Positions 28,396 through 35,657 of a stretch of 64,000 bases of DNA are shown here, in pieces (position 1 is the stretch's first letter; every line of letters begins with the position of its first letter). The notes below the pieces were generated by a model. The model ran no database searches. It worked only from the letters and a program-made list of their open reading frames with translations, and was not told where the DNA came from. This DNA is from Pseudonocardia sp. SCN 73-27 (GTDB lineage: Bacteria > Actinomycetota > Actinomycetes > Mycobacteriales > Pseudonocardiaceae), in assembly GCA_001725415.1 (NCBI GenBank), contig MEGH01000006.1, positions 87,022 to 151,021 of the forward strand, in the 5' to 3' direction. A program made the translations under genes and the position numbers.

Positions 28396-28695
28396 TCAGG
28401 CCGGGCGGGCGAACGAACCCGCGGCGACGCGTTCGGACCTGGCCGCGTCGAGGGCGGCGCGTACGGCGGCGTCGGAGACGACCTCCAGCAGGGCGGGCCC
28501 GTCGGCCGACTCGGCCAGTCGCGCGAAGGGGTCCGGCGCCGTGTCGGCCGCCTCGCGGTGCAGGACCTGGCACACCCAGCTGTCGTGGGCCACCTCGTCG
28601 GCGGCCCTTGAGTAGACGATCTCGGGGAAGCTACCCGGCGGGAACAGGGAGCGGACGAGTCGTTCGAGCAGCGGGCGGTCGCGGGGGGTGCCCAT
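28396..28695 (-). CDS. Orphan paralogue of the GMC-associated small subunit
   Basis: 99 residues. The segment SLFPPGSFPEIVYSRAADEVAHDSWVCQVL resembles the N-terminal part of the 26293 protein (VMFPHPAFPDGPYERTADAV...QVCQGL), then PFARLAESADGPALLEVV matches PFADLDDADALAVLREI. It lacks the C-terminal 50 residues of that protein, which contain the Trp/Tyr-rich part. No GMC partner is adjacent. ATG 28695 lies 6 bases after a TACGCT box, and the same palindrome found upstream of the GMC operon lies 22 bases upstream. Probably co-regulated. Confidence 0.8.
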   Translation of the reverse strand: MGTPRDRPLLERLVRSLFPPGSFPEIVYSRAADEVAHDSWVCQVLHREAADTAPDPFARLAESADGPALLEVVSDAAVRAALDAARSERVAAGSFARPA

Positions 28696-28701
28696 CCTGG
28701 G

Positions 28702-28707
28702 AGCGTA
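28702..28707 (-). promoter_or_regulatory. -10 box for the orphan small-subunit gene
   Basis: TACGCT on the minus strand, 6 bases before ATG 28695. Confidence 0.6.
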
Positions 28708-28716
28708 GGCGAGCAG

Positions 28717-28728
28717 TCAGATGTCTGA
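28717..28728. promoter_or_regulatory. Probable GntR operator at the orphan gene promoter
   Basis: TCAGATGTCTGA, identical to 26026-26037 and extended here to GTCAGATGTCTGAC. It sits immediately upstream of the -10 box at 28702-28707, overlapping where the -35 region would be, which suits a repressor. Confidence 0.65.
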
Positions 28729-28769
28729 CAACTGTCGCCGTGGTCACAGGCGAGGGAGCCCGCGACCCG

Positions 28770-29219
28770 TCAGAGCGACTTGCGCGACGGCCGGCTGCGC
28801 AGCGCGGCGACGTAGTCGTCCGGGGCGCCGGCCAGCTCCGCCGCGTCGGCGATCACACCGAGGTAGCGGGCCGAGGGCATGCCACCCTCGTAGGCGTCGA
28901 GCACGTAGATCCAGGCGAGCACGTCGCCCTCGAGGGTGTGCACCCGCAGCCGCAGCTTCTTGTGCAGCCCGAGCTCACCACCCTCCCACCGGTCGAGTGT
29001 GGCGGCGTCCTGGTCGGGCACGTCGTAGAGCACGACGAAGACCTGCGACATCGGATGCTCGACGACCGTTGCGAGCGCACCCTCCCAGGCGAAGTCCTCG
29101 CCACCGAAGGTGAGGCGCCAACCCTGGAGCCACCCCGTGCCCGCCATGGGGGAGTACGGGGCACGCTCCTTCATCTGGGCGGGGTCCATGTTCGACCCGT
29201 ACGCGGCGTAGAGCGGCAC
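28770..29219 (-). CDS. Gamma-glutamylcyclotransferase-like protein
   Basis: 149 residues, GGCT-like fold (AIG2-like). The substrate loop YAAYGSNMDP is at the N-terminus, and the domain continues with ALATVVEHPMSQVFVVLYDV and a later acid region LDRWEGGELGLHKK where the catalytic Glu would be. Family members cyclise gamma-glutamyl peptides to 5-oxoproline. Activity not certain. GTG 29219 follows a TAGTCT box by 6 bases. Confidence 0.85.
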   Translation of the reverse strand: MPLYAAYGSNMDPAQMKERAPYSPMAGTGWLQGWRLTFGGEDFAWEGALATVVEHPMSQVFVVLYDVPDQDAATLDRWEGGELGLHKKLRLRVHTLEGDVLAWIYVLDAYEGGMPSARYLGVIADAAELAGAPDDYVAALRSRPSRKSL

Positions 29220-29225
29220 TCGGAC

Positions 29226-29231
29226 AGACTA
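29226..29231 (-). promoter_or_regulatory. -10 box for the GGCT gene
   Basis: TAGTCT on the minus strand, 6 bases before GTG 29219. Confidence 0.55.
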
Positions 29232-29343
29232 GTCATGTGCCGCGCCGGACCGGGCGGAGACCTCACCTGCGCGTCGAGCCCCGTTCACAGGACGGGCGTA
29301 CTGTCTGCGTCGTCCCGATCGACTCGGAGGAGGGCGAACCGGC

Positions 29344-30747
29344 GTGACCCGGATCGTGATCATGGGCGGCGGACCCGCCGGCTACGAGGCGGCGCTCGTC
29401 GCCGCACAGCACGGGAGCGAGGTCACCGTCGTCGAACGCGACGGCATGGGCGGCGCCTGTGTCCTCGACGACTGCGTGCCGTCCAAGACGTTCATCTCCA
29501 GCGCCGCCGTCCGCGTCGACCTCCACCGGGCCGAGGACCTCGGCGTCCTGCTCGACCGCAACACCGCCGGCATCGACCTGCCCAAGGTCCACGGCCGCGT
29601 GCTCAGCCTGGCCCGCGCCCAGTCCGCCGACATCCGCGACCGGGTCGCCGGTGAGGGCGTCCGGATCGTCGACGGCACCGCCTGCTTCGGGGAGCCCGCC
29701 CCCGGCCGGGCTCCGCAGGTCGTCGACGTCACCACCGCCGACGGCACCGAGGAAGAGCTCCCCGCCGACATCGTCCTGGTCGCGACGGGCGCCACCCCGC
29801 GCATCCTCGACTCGGCCCGCCCCGACGGCGAACGCATTCTCACCTGGCGCCAGCTCTACGACCTGCCCGCGCTGCCCGAGCACCTGATCGTCGTCGGATC
29901 GGGAGTGACCGGCGCGGAGTTCGTGTCGGCCTACGTCGAGCTGGGCTGCCGCGTCACCCTCGTCTCCAGCCGCGACCGCGTGCTCCCCGGCGAGGACGCC
30001 GACGCCGCCGCCGTGCTGCAGGAGGTCTTCACCGAGCGCGGCGTCGAGATCCTGGCCAACGCCCGCGCCGAGTCGGTCACCCGCGAGGGCGACGGCGTGG
30101 TCGTGACGCTGACCGACGGCACGCAGGTCCGCGGTTCGCACGCCCTGATGACCGTCGGGTCGGTCCCCAACACCGCGGGCATCGGGCTGGAGAAGATCGG
30201 CGTCCACACCGACGGCGGCGGGTTCATCACCGTCGACCGCGTCTCCCGCACCTCGGTCCCCGGCGTCTACGCGGCGGGCGACTGCACCGGCGTGCTCATG
30301 CTCGCCTCCGTCGCGGCGATGCAGGGGCGGATCGCGATGTGGCACGCCCTCGGCGAGGGCGTGGCCCCGATCAAGCTGCGCACCGTCGCCGCCAACGTGT
30401 TCACCCGCCCCGAGATCGCGACGGTCGGCATCAGCCAGCGCGTCATCGACGCCGGCGAGGTCCCCGCCCGCACCGTCATGCTGCCGCTGGCCACCAACCC
30501 GCGCGCCAAGATGCGCGGCCTGCGCCGCGGCTTCGTGAAGCTGTTCTGCCGGCCCGCGACGGGTGCGGTCATCGGCGGGGTGGTCGTGGCGCCGGTGGCG
30601 AGCGAGCTGATCCTGCCCATCGCGCTGGCGGTGCAGAACGGCCTCACCGTCGACGACCTCGCCCACACCTTCTCGGTCTACCCCTCGCTGTCGGGGTCGA
30701 TCACCGAGGCGGGCCGCCAGCTCATGCAGCACGACGACCTCGACTGA
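29344..30747 (+). CDS. lpdA: NAD(P)H-quinone dehydrogenase, LpdA-like flavoprotein
   Basis: 467 residues of the flavoprotein disulfide reductase fold: FAD motif VIMGGGPAGYEAAL, NAD motif VVGSGVTGAEFVSA, second FAD motif PGVYAAGDCTG, and a C-terminal dimer domain. The redox-loop Cys pair is present in GGACVLDDCVPSK, but the C-terminal His-Glu dyad of true lipoamide dehydrogenases is replaced (FSVYPSLSGS). This matches Mycobacterium LpdA (Rv3303c), a quinone reductase, not an E3 enzyme. GTG 29344 lies after GGAGGAGGG. Orphan gene. Confidence 0.92.
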   Translation: MTRIVIMGGGPAGYEAALVAAQHGSEVTVVERDGMGGACVLDDCVPSKTFISSAAVRVDLHRAEDLGVLLDRNTAGIDLPKVHGRVLSLARAQSADIRDRVAGEGVRIVDGTACFGEPAPGRAPQVVDVTTADGTEEELPADIVLVATGATPRILDSARPDGERILTWRQLYDLPALPEHLIVVGSGVTGAEFVSAYVELGCRVTLVSSRDRVLPGEDADAAAVLQEVFTERGVEILANARAESVTREGDGVVVTLTDGTQVRGSHALMTVGSVPNTAGIGLEKIGVHTDGGGFITVDRVSRTSVPGVYAAGDCTGVLMLASVAAMQGRIAMWHALGEGVAPIKLRTVAANVFTRPEIATVGISQRVIDAGEVPARTVMLPLATNPRAKMRGLRRGFVKLFCRPATGAVIGGVVVAPVASELILPIALAVQNGLTVDDLAHTFSVYPSLSGSITEAGRQLMQHDDLD

Positions 30748-30750
30748 CCC

Positions 30751-30798
30751 GCGACCTCACTACTGCGGATCGGCTCGTCGACAGCGCTGAGGTTGCGC
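30751..30798. repeat. Imperfect hairpin of the GCAACCTCA family after lpdA
   Basis: GCGACCTCACTACTG (30751-30765) opposes CAGCGCTGAGGTTGCGC (30782-30798) with mismatches. It begins 3 bases after the lpdA stop, as the 25125 copy does after accA1, so it may end that transcript. Confidence 0.5.
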
Positions 30799-30878
30799 CC
30801 GGTCTGTCGGCGGATCCCGGGGGTCGGGTCCGGGGGAACCCCGATTTCCGGAGGCCGGCGCAGGGCGATGCTCGATGC

Positions 30879-31238
30879 ATGACCACACTGCAGAACGCCA
30901 CGACCCGGGTGCCGGTCGTCCCCGTCGTGGCCGCGGCCGTCGCGTCGCAGTTCGTCGACGACCTCGCCTACTTCGTCCTTCCACCCGTCGCGGTCATCGC
31001 GCCGATCTCGGCGTTCCTCGCCGTGCTGCTCACAGCGGTCGGCGCGCGGCTCGTCACCCGGAAGCTGTCGGGGCCGTCGGTGGCGCGCACCGGGCTGGCG
31101 GTGGGCGCGGTGTCGGCGGGCATCGGGCTGCTGGTCGGCGGCTTCGGCTGGCTGGGCATGATCCTGGCGACGTTGACGCTGGTCGCGGGCGTGGCGGGCG
31201 CGGTCGTCGGCCGCAAGAACGAAGCCCTCGAGGACTGA
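30879..31238 (+). CDS. Small membrane protein, unknown
   Basis: 119 residues with three hydrophobic helices (about 13-33, 37-60 and 75-110), short loops and a charged C-terminal tail (RKNEALED). No recognised domain; many actinobacterial phage-shock-like or hypothetical membrane proteins look like this. The start ATG 30879 follows a GATGCT sequence by 6 bases, similar to the leaderless pattern. Convergent with the next gene; a 17-bp hairpin lies between. Confidence 0.65.
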   Translation: MTTLQNATTRVPVVPVVAAAVASQFVDDLAYFVLPPVAVIAPISAFLAVLLTAVGARLVTRKLSGPSVARTGLAVGAVSAGIGLLVGGFGWLGMILATLTLVAGVAGAVVGRKNEALED

Positions 31239-31246
31239 GCCCCGCG

Positions 31247-31293
31247 AACGACGAGACCCCCGCACCGGCGAACCGGGCGGGGGTCTCGTCGTT
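31247..31293. terminator. Bidirectional hairpin terminator
   Basis: Positions 31247-31263 are fully complementary to 31277-31293 (17 bp), loop 13 bases. It begins 9 bases after the stop at 31238 and its last base is the first base of the minus-strand stop codon at 31293. Confidence 0.75.
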
Positions 31294-31763
31294 CATGCAG
31301 TGCGGGCGACGCCGTCGCGGCAGCCCGGCAGCGGGCAGACGGTGGCGTCGGGCAACGCGTCCCTGACCTGCGGGTCGGTGCTGGTGGCGGCGAACGGCCA
31401 GTGGCCGGCGAAGCGCTGCACGTACCAGTAGAGGAACACGTGGTCCTGCGCCTCCGGGTCGGCGACGAAGGTCGCCGGGCCCGGGAGCGCGTCGACCCAG
31501 CGCACGTAGGCGCTGGTCGCTGCGGCCGGCGGGCGGGGTGCCCGCCGGGTCGTGAGCCAGTCGTCGGCCCGGCCGCGCCAGGATCTCAGCGCGATCGGGT
31601 GGATCGTGGCCCCAGGGAGTTCTCGCAGGTTGACGGTGAACGTCGAGACCAGGGTGCCGTCCGCGCGGTGCGCGGCCGACGCCACGGTGAGCAGCGAGTA
31701 CGGGCCGGGGATGGGACCGTCGACGTGGATGTGGTTGCTGACGAACACGTTGTCGTGGGGCAT
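31293..31763 (-). CDS. Exonuclease-fold protein with lost catalytic residues
   Basis: 156 residues. The segment VDGPIPGPYSLLTVASAAHRADG is characteristic of a group of actinobacterial 3'-5' exonuclease-like (DEDD) proteins. In active members this follows a DxExDG metal motif; here it reads NHIHVDG, so the first Asp and Glu are replaced. The later DEDD motifs are also missing, because the protein ends with a Cys-containing tail (CPLPGCRDG). Probably inactive as a nuclease, or with a new role. ATG 31763 lies after AGGAT at 7 bases. Confidence 0.7.
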   Translation of the reverse strand: MPHDNVFVSNHIHVDGPIPGPYSLLTVASAAHRADGTLVSTFTVNLRELPGATIHPIALRSWRGRADDWLTTRRAPRPPAAATSAYVRWVDALPGPATFVADPEAQDHVFLYWYVQRFAGHWPFAATSTDPQVRDALPDATVCPLPGCRDGVARTA

Positions 31764-31994
31764 GACGGATCCTGGAAGTCCGGAGTGGTGATGGACGCGT
31801 TCGTGGCGTGGCTCGGCCGACGCGGTGAACGGGATCCGCGGCGCGGTGACTCCGCGTGGCGGAAGTACCGGCCCCGTGGATGGTCACACGGGTGTGGAGT
31901 TGTCAGGCGCGCTGCCGTCCGGCGGGACGCCCGGCCGCCGTCACCTGCGTGGCGGTCGACCTGCGGGAACGCTAGCCGCCGGTCGATCTTGTGG

Positions 31995-32411
31995 TCAAGA
32001 AGTGACGACGAGTGACGACGACGCGCCGGTCGCGAGCCCGAAGTCGGAGGCGGGCGCGGTGTTGTCGGTCGACCACCGGACCTCGGTGACGCCGAGGGCG
32101 CCCGCGGCGAAGCGCAGCACCGGGGGCAGCGAGTCGGCGACGGCACCCGGCCACGCGGAGCGGCTGCGGACGCGGAGGTCGGCAGCCGGGCCGGCGAGCG
32201 CCCCGACTAGGGCGATCTCGCCCACCATCTCGCCGGTGGTCGGCTCGCAGACCGCCCACGTGCAGGTGACGTCGTCGGCCCAGCCCGCGTCGGCGGAGGT
32301 GACGCCCCCGCCGACACCCAGGTCGGCGTAGGCGGGTTCGTCGTCGACGCGGTCGTCGGAACGCGGCGCCCGCAGGTACCAGGCGCCGGCGTTGATCTCG
32401 ACGGGCTCCAG
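31995..32411 (-). CDS. GNAT-like protein with apparent CTG start
   Basis: 138 residues if translated from CTG 32411. It begins LEPVEINAGAWYLRAPRSDDRVDD, the typical N-terminus of a GNAT acetyltransferase placed after acyl-CoA carboxylase genes. The frame lies in phase with accA3, 3 bases after its TGA stop, and there is no ATG or GTG before residue 60. AAGGA lies 7 bases before the CTG. The acetyl-CoA binding motif is not recognisable, so enzyme activity is doubtful. A start at ATG 32228 would lose the family part. Confidence 0.6.
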   Translation of the reverse strand: MEPVEINAGAWYLRAPRSDDRVDDEPAYADLGVGGGVTSADAGWADDVTCTWAVCEPTTGEMVGEIALVGALAGPAADLRVRSRSAWPGAVADSLPPVLRFAAGALGVTEVRWSTDNTAPASDFGLATGASSSLVVTS

Positions 32412-32414
32412 GGG

Positions 32415-34187
32415 TCAGTCCTTGATCTCGCAGATGACCGAGCCCTGGGTGATCGACGAGCCGGGCTCGGCGGACAGGCCGGTGACGGTGCCGTCCTTGT
32501 GGGCGGTGACGGGGTTCTCCATCTTCATCGCCTCGAGGACGACGACGAGGTCGCCCGCGGAGACGGTGTCGCCGTCGGACACCGCGACCTTGATGATGGT
32601 GCCCTGCATGGGCGCGGTGACGGAGTCGCCGGAGGCCTTGGCGCCGCCGCCACCGGACTTGCCGCGCTTGCGCGGGGCTGCCTTCGCCGCGCCACCACCG
32701 CCGGTGCCGATGGCGAGGTCGCCGGGCAGCGACACCTCGAGGCGCCGGCCGCCGACCTCGACGACGACCGACTGCCGCGGTGCCTCGTCGGACTCCTCGT
32801 CGCCCGCGCCGGTGAAGGGCTCGACGGTGTTGTCCCACTCGGTCTCGATCCACCGGGTGTGCACGGTGAACGCGTCCTCGGTGTCGGCGGTGAACGCCGG
32901 GTCGGTGACGACGAGCCGGTGGAACGGCAGGACCGTCGCCATGCCGTCGACCTGGAACTCGGCCAGGGCGCGCCGGGATCGCTCGAGCGCCTGCGCGCGG
33001 TCGGAACCGGTGACGATCAGCTTGGCCAGCAGCGAGTCGAAGTTGCCGCCGACGACGGAGCCCGCCTCGACGCCCGCGTCGACACGGACGCCGGGTCCCG
33101 CCGGGTAGCTGATCGACGACACGGTGCCGGGGGCGGGGAGGAAGCCGCGGCCGGCGTCCTCGCCGTTGATGCGGAACTCGATGGAGTGCCCGCGCGGTGT
33201 CGGGTCCTCGTCGAGGTTGAGCTCCTTGCCCTCGGCGATGCGGAACATCTCGCGGACGAGGTCGAGCCCGGAGGTCTCCTCGGAGACGGGGTGCTCGACC
33301 TGCAGCCGGGTGTTGACCTCGAGGAACGTGATGAGACCGTCCTGGCCGATGAGGAACTCGACGGTGCCGGCGCCGTAGTAGCCGGCCTCCTTGCAGATTG
33401 CCTTGGAGGCGTCGTAGAGGGTCTTGCGCTGCTCGTCGGTGAGGAACGGCGCGGGGGCCTCCTCGACGAGCTTCTGGAAGCGGCGCTGGAGCGAGCAGTC
33501 GCGGGTGCCGACGACGACGACGTTCCCGTGCTGGTCGGCGACGACCTGGGTCTCGACGTGGCGCGGCTTGTCGAGATAGCGCTCGACGAAGCACTCGCCA
33601 CGGCCGAACGCCGCGGTGGCCTCGCGGACCGCCGACTCGTAGAGCTCGGCGATCTCCTTCTCCTCGCGGGCGACCTTCATGCCGCGACCGCCGCCGCCGA
33701 ACGCCGCCTTGATGGCGACGGGCAGACCGTGTTCCTTCACGAACTCGAGGACCTCGTCGGCACCGGACACGGGGTCGGCGGTGCCGGGGACGAGCGGGGC
33801 ACCGGCGCGCATGGCGATGTGGCGGGCGGTGACCTTGTCGCCGAGGTCGCGGATCGACTGGGGCGACGGCCCGATCCAGGTGATCCCGGCGTCGATGACG
33901 GCCTGGGCGAAGTCGGCGTTCTCGGAGAGGAAGCCGTAGCCGGGGTGGATGCCGTCGGCACCGGCCTGCTTCGCGGCTGCGATGACCTTCTCGATGTCGA
34001 GGTAGGTCTCGCCCGCGGTGCTGCCGCCGAGGGCGAACGCCTCGTCGGCGAGCCGCACGAACGGGGCGTCACGGTCGGGGTCGGCGTAGACGGCCACGGA
34101 GGCCAGACCCGCGTCCTTGGCGGCGCGGATGACGCGGACCGCGATCTCCCCCCGGTTGGCGACGAGGACCTTGGTCAGCTCGGGCAC
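32415..34187 (-). CDS. accA3: Acetyl/propionyl-CoA carboxylase alpha chain (biotin carboxylase plus carrier)
   Basis: 590 residues. ATP-grasp biotin carboxylase domain with [14 protein letters not shown] and [15 protein letters not shown], then a BT-like linker, an unusual Gly/Lys-rich stretch (about 497-515, [20 protein letters not shown]), and a biotinyl domain with EAMKMEN. It is the housekeeping alpha chain that pairs with the AccD5 and epsilon proteins at 38879-40779 to make malonyl- and methylmalonyl-CoA for fatty acid synthesis. GTG 34187 lies after GGAGGAG. Confidence 0.96.
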   Translation of the reverse strand: MPELTKVLVANRGEIAVRVIRAAKDAGLASVAVYADPDRDAPFVRLADEAFALGGSTAGETYLDIEKVIAAAKQAGADGIHPGYGFLSENADFAQAVIDAGITWIGPSPQSIRDLGDKVTARHIAMRAGAPLVPGTADPVSGADEVLEFVKEHGLPVAIKAAFGGGGRGMKVAREEKEIAELYESAVREATAAFGRGECFVERYLDKPRHVETQVVADQHGNVVVVGTRDCSLQRRFQKLVEEAPAPFLTDEQRKTLYDASKAICKEAGYYGAGTVEFLIGQDGLITFLEVNTRLQVEHPVSEETSGLDLVREMFRIAEGKELNLDEDPTPRGHSIEFRINGEDAGRGFLPAPGTVSSISYPAGPGVRVDAGVEAGSVVGGNFDSLLAKLIVTGSDRAQALERSRRALAEFQVDGMATVLPFHRLVVTDPAFTADTEDAFTVHTRWIETEWDNTVEPFTGAGDEESDEAPRQSVVVEVGGRRLEVSLPGDLAIGTGGGGAAKAAPRKRGKSGGGGAKASGDSVTAPMQGTIIKVAVSDGDTVSAGDLVVVLEAMKMENPVTAHKDGTVTGLSAEPGSSITQGSVICEIKD

Positions 34188-34239
34188 GTCCGCTCCTCCA
34201 TGGTCGGCCGGCCCGTTGCGCCGGCGCAGTGGTCCCGCG

Positions 34240-34245
34240 AGTGTA
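34240..34245 (-). promoter_or_regulatory. Candidate -10 box for accA3
   Basis: TACACT on the minus strand, about 52 bases before GTG 34187; leadered, consistent with the strong ribosome binding site. No good -35 match. Confidence 0.35.
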
Positions 34246-34371
34246 TGAGGATCAGCGGCCTCGGCCGGGTGCGGAATCCTGTGGCATTTGCGACTCTGCG
34301 GGCCACGTCACGGCGCCTCACGTCGCCTTGATCGTGTCAGCGGTGTGGCGGAGGTCGCAATTCGTGGCGCG

Positions 34372-34818
34372 TCAGCCGGCGAGGCCGCGCAGCCGGAGGG
34401 TGCGACCGCCCACGTACACGAACAGCGCCCCGCCTCCGCGGCGGACCGCGGGCATCCTGCGACGGGTCGGCGCGGAGGCGCCGTCGTAGCGCCGTCCGGC
34501 CTCGCGCGACGCCAGCTCCTCGGCCGCCGGCGACGGCAGCGTCCCGGCGGCGCGCAGGGCGCGGGCGACGTCCCAGCCGTCGCGCAGCGACCCCTTGGGT
34601 GCGACGCCGTCGAGGTGTGCGGCGACGATTGCCGACCAGTCGTGCCCGTGGGCGGCGGCGAGCAGCGGCCAGGTCCGGGCGATCTCGCCGGACCGCTTGC
34701 GCAGCAGCGCACGCCGAACGGTCGCGAGGCGGACGTCGTCGAACCCGGCGGGCACGGCGGCACCGGCGACGAGGGAGTCGACGAGGGCGGCCTGCGCGGC
34801 GGCGAAGGCGTCGTTCAT
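34372..34818 (-). CDS. SCO6045-like partner of DUF692 protein
   Basis: 148 residues, soluble, Ala/Arg rich. It overlaps the DUF692 gene by 4 bases and belongs to the family of short proteins found next to DUF692 genes in Streptomyces (SCO6044-6046 type). The middle (RTWPLLAAAHGHDWSAIVAAH) fits DUF692-partner proteins that bind the substrate peptide. The C-terminus is basic (APTRRRMPAVRRGGGALFVYVGGRTLRLRG). It may present the Gly/Cys-tailed protein to the enzyme; this is inference from arrangement. Confidence 0.75.
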   Translation of the reverse strand: MNDAFAAAQAALVDSLVAGAAVPAGFDDVRLATVRRALLRKRSGEIARTWPLLAAAHGHDWSAIVAAHLDGVAPKGSLRDGWDVARALRAAGTLPSPAAEELASREAGRRYDGASAPTRRRMPAVRRGGGALFVYVGGRTLRLRGLAG

Positions 34819-35657
34819 CGCGGGGCCCTGGCGAGGCGGGCGGTGCGCGCGATCGTCGTGAACTCATCCGCGAGCTCGGCGGCGGGCGGGTAGTGGCCGT
34901 CGCGTTCGAGCATCACCGCGCGTGGCCGGGACCGGTCGCACAGCTCTTCGAGCAGTGCGAGGACCTCGGCGGGCACCGCGTCGGTGTGGGTGTCGTGGTA
35001 GACGCCGGGGTCGCCGTGGGCGGCGTCACCCGCGTGCTCGGACCCGCCCGCGACGTGCACGTACGCGACCCGGTCGAGCGGCAGGGCGTCGAGCACGGCG
35101 CGCGGGTCGGCACCCCGGTTGAGGGCGTTGGCGTGGACGTTCGCGACGTCGAGCAGAAGCAGCGCGCCGGTGCGATCGAGCAGCCGCGTCAGGAACTCGG
35201 CCTCGGTGAACTCCTCGCCCGGCCAGTCGAACAGCGCCGCGATCGGTTCCAGGGCCAGCGGCACGTCGAGCAGTCCTTGCGTCGCGGTGACGTTGGCGAC
35301 GAGGACGTCGAGCGCCTGCCGGGTGCGCGGCACCGGGAGCAGATGCCCGGCGTCGCGGCCCGCGACCCGGGTGAAGGAGACGTGCTCGCTGACCAGCGGC
35401 GCGCCGAGCGCGGCGGCGCACGCCGCGAGGTGCTCGGCGCGGTCCCGGTCGAGGCCGTCGGCGCTGCCCAGCGACAGCCGCACACCGTGCGGGACCACCG
35501 GGACACCGCGATCCCGCAGCTCCACCACCCCTCGAGGTGGAGCTGCGGGATCGACCGACTCTGCGATGACCTCGCAGAAGCCGAGTTCCGGCAGGTCGGC
35601 GACCACACCGGCGATCTCGGGGCGCCAGCCGACGCCCGTTCCGTACAGGTCAGCCAC
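34815..35657 (-). CDS. DUF692 (MNIO) multinuclear iron oxygenase-like enzyme
   Basis: 280 residues, TIM-barrel family of MbnB/TglH/BufB. These proteins bind two or three irons and modify cysteines or other residues of ribosomal peptides. Likely ligand motifs are VPHGVRLSLGS, SEHVSFTR, ALEPIAALF, LLLDVANVHANALN, VHVAGGSEHAG and ERDGHYPP. GTG 35657 is used because it gives the family start ADLYGTGVGWRPEI; it overlaps the previous gene by 8 bases. The neighbouring Gly/Cys tail is the probable substrate. Confidence 0.88.
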   Translation of the reverse strand: MADLYGTGVGWRPEIAGVVADLPELGFCEVIAESVDPAAPPRGVVELRDRGVPVVPHGVRLSLGSADGLDRDRAEHLAACAAALGAPLVSEHVSFTRVAGRDAGHLLPVPRTRQALDVLVANVTATQGLLDVPLALEPIAALFDWPGEEFTEAEFLTRLLDRTGALLLLDVANVHANALNRGADPRAVLDALPLDRVAYVHVAGGSEHAGDAAHGDPGVYHDTHTDAVPAEVLALLEELCDRSRPRAVMLERDGHYPPAAELADEFTTIARTARLARAPR

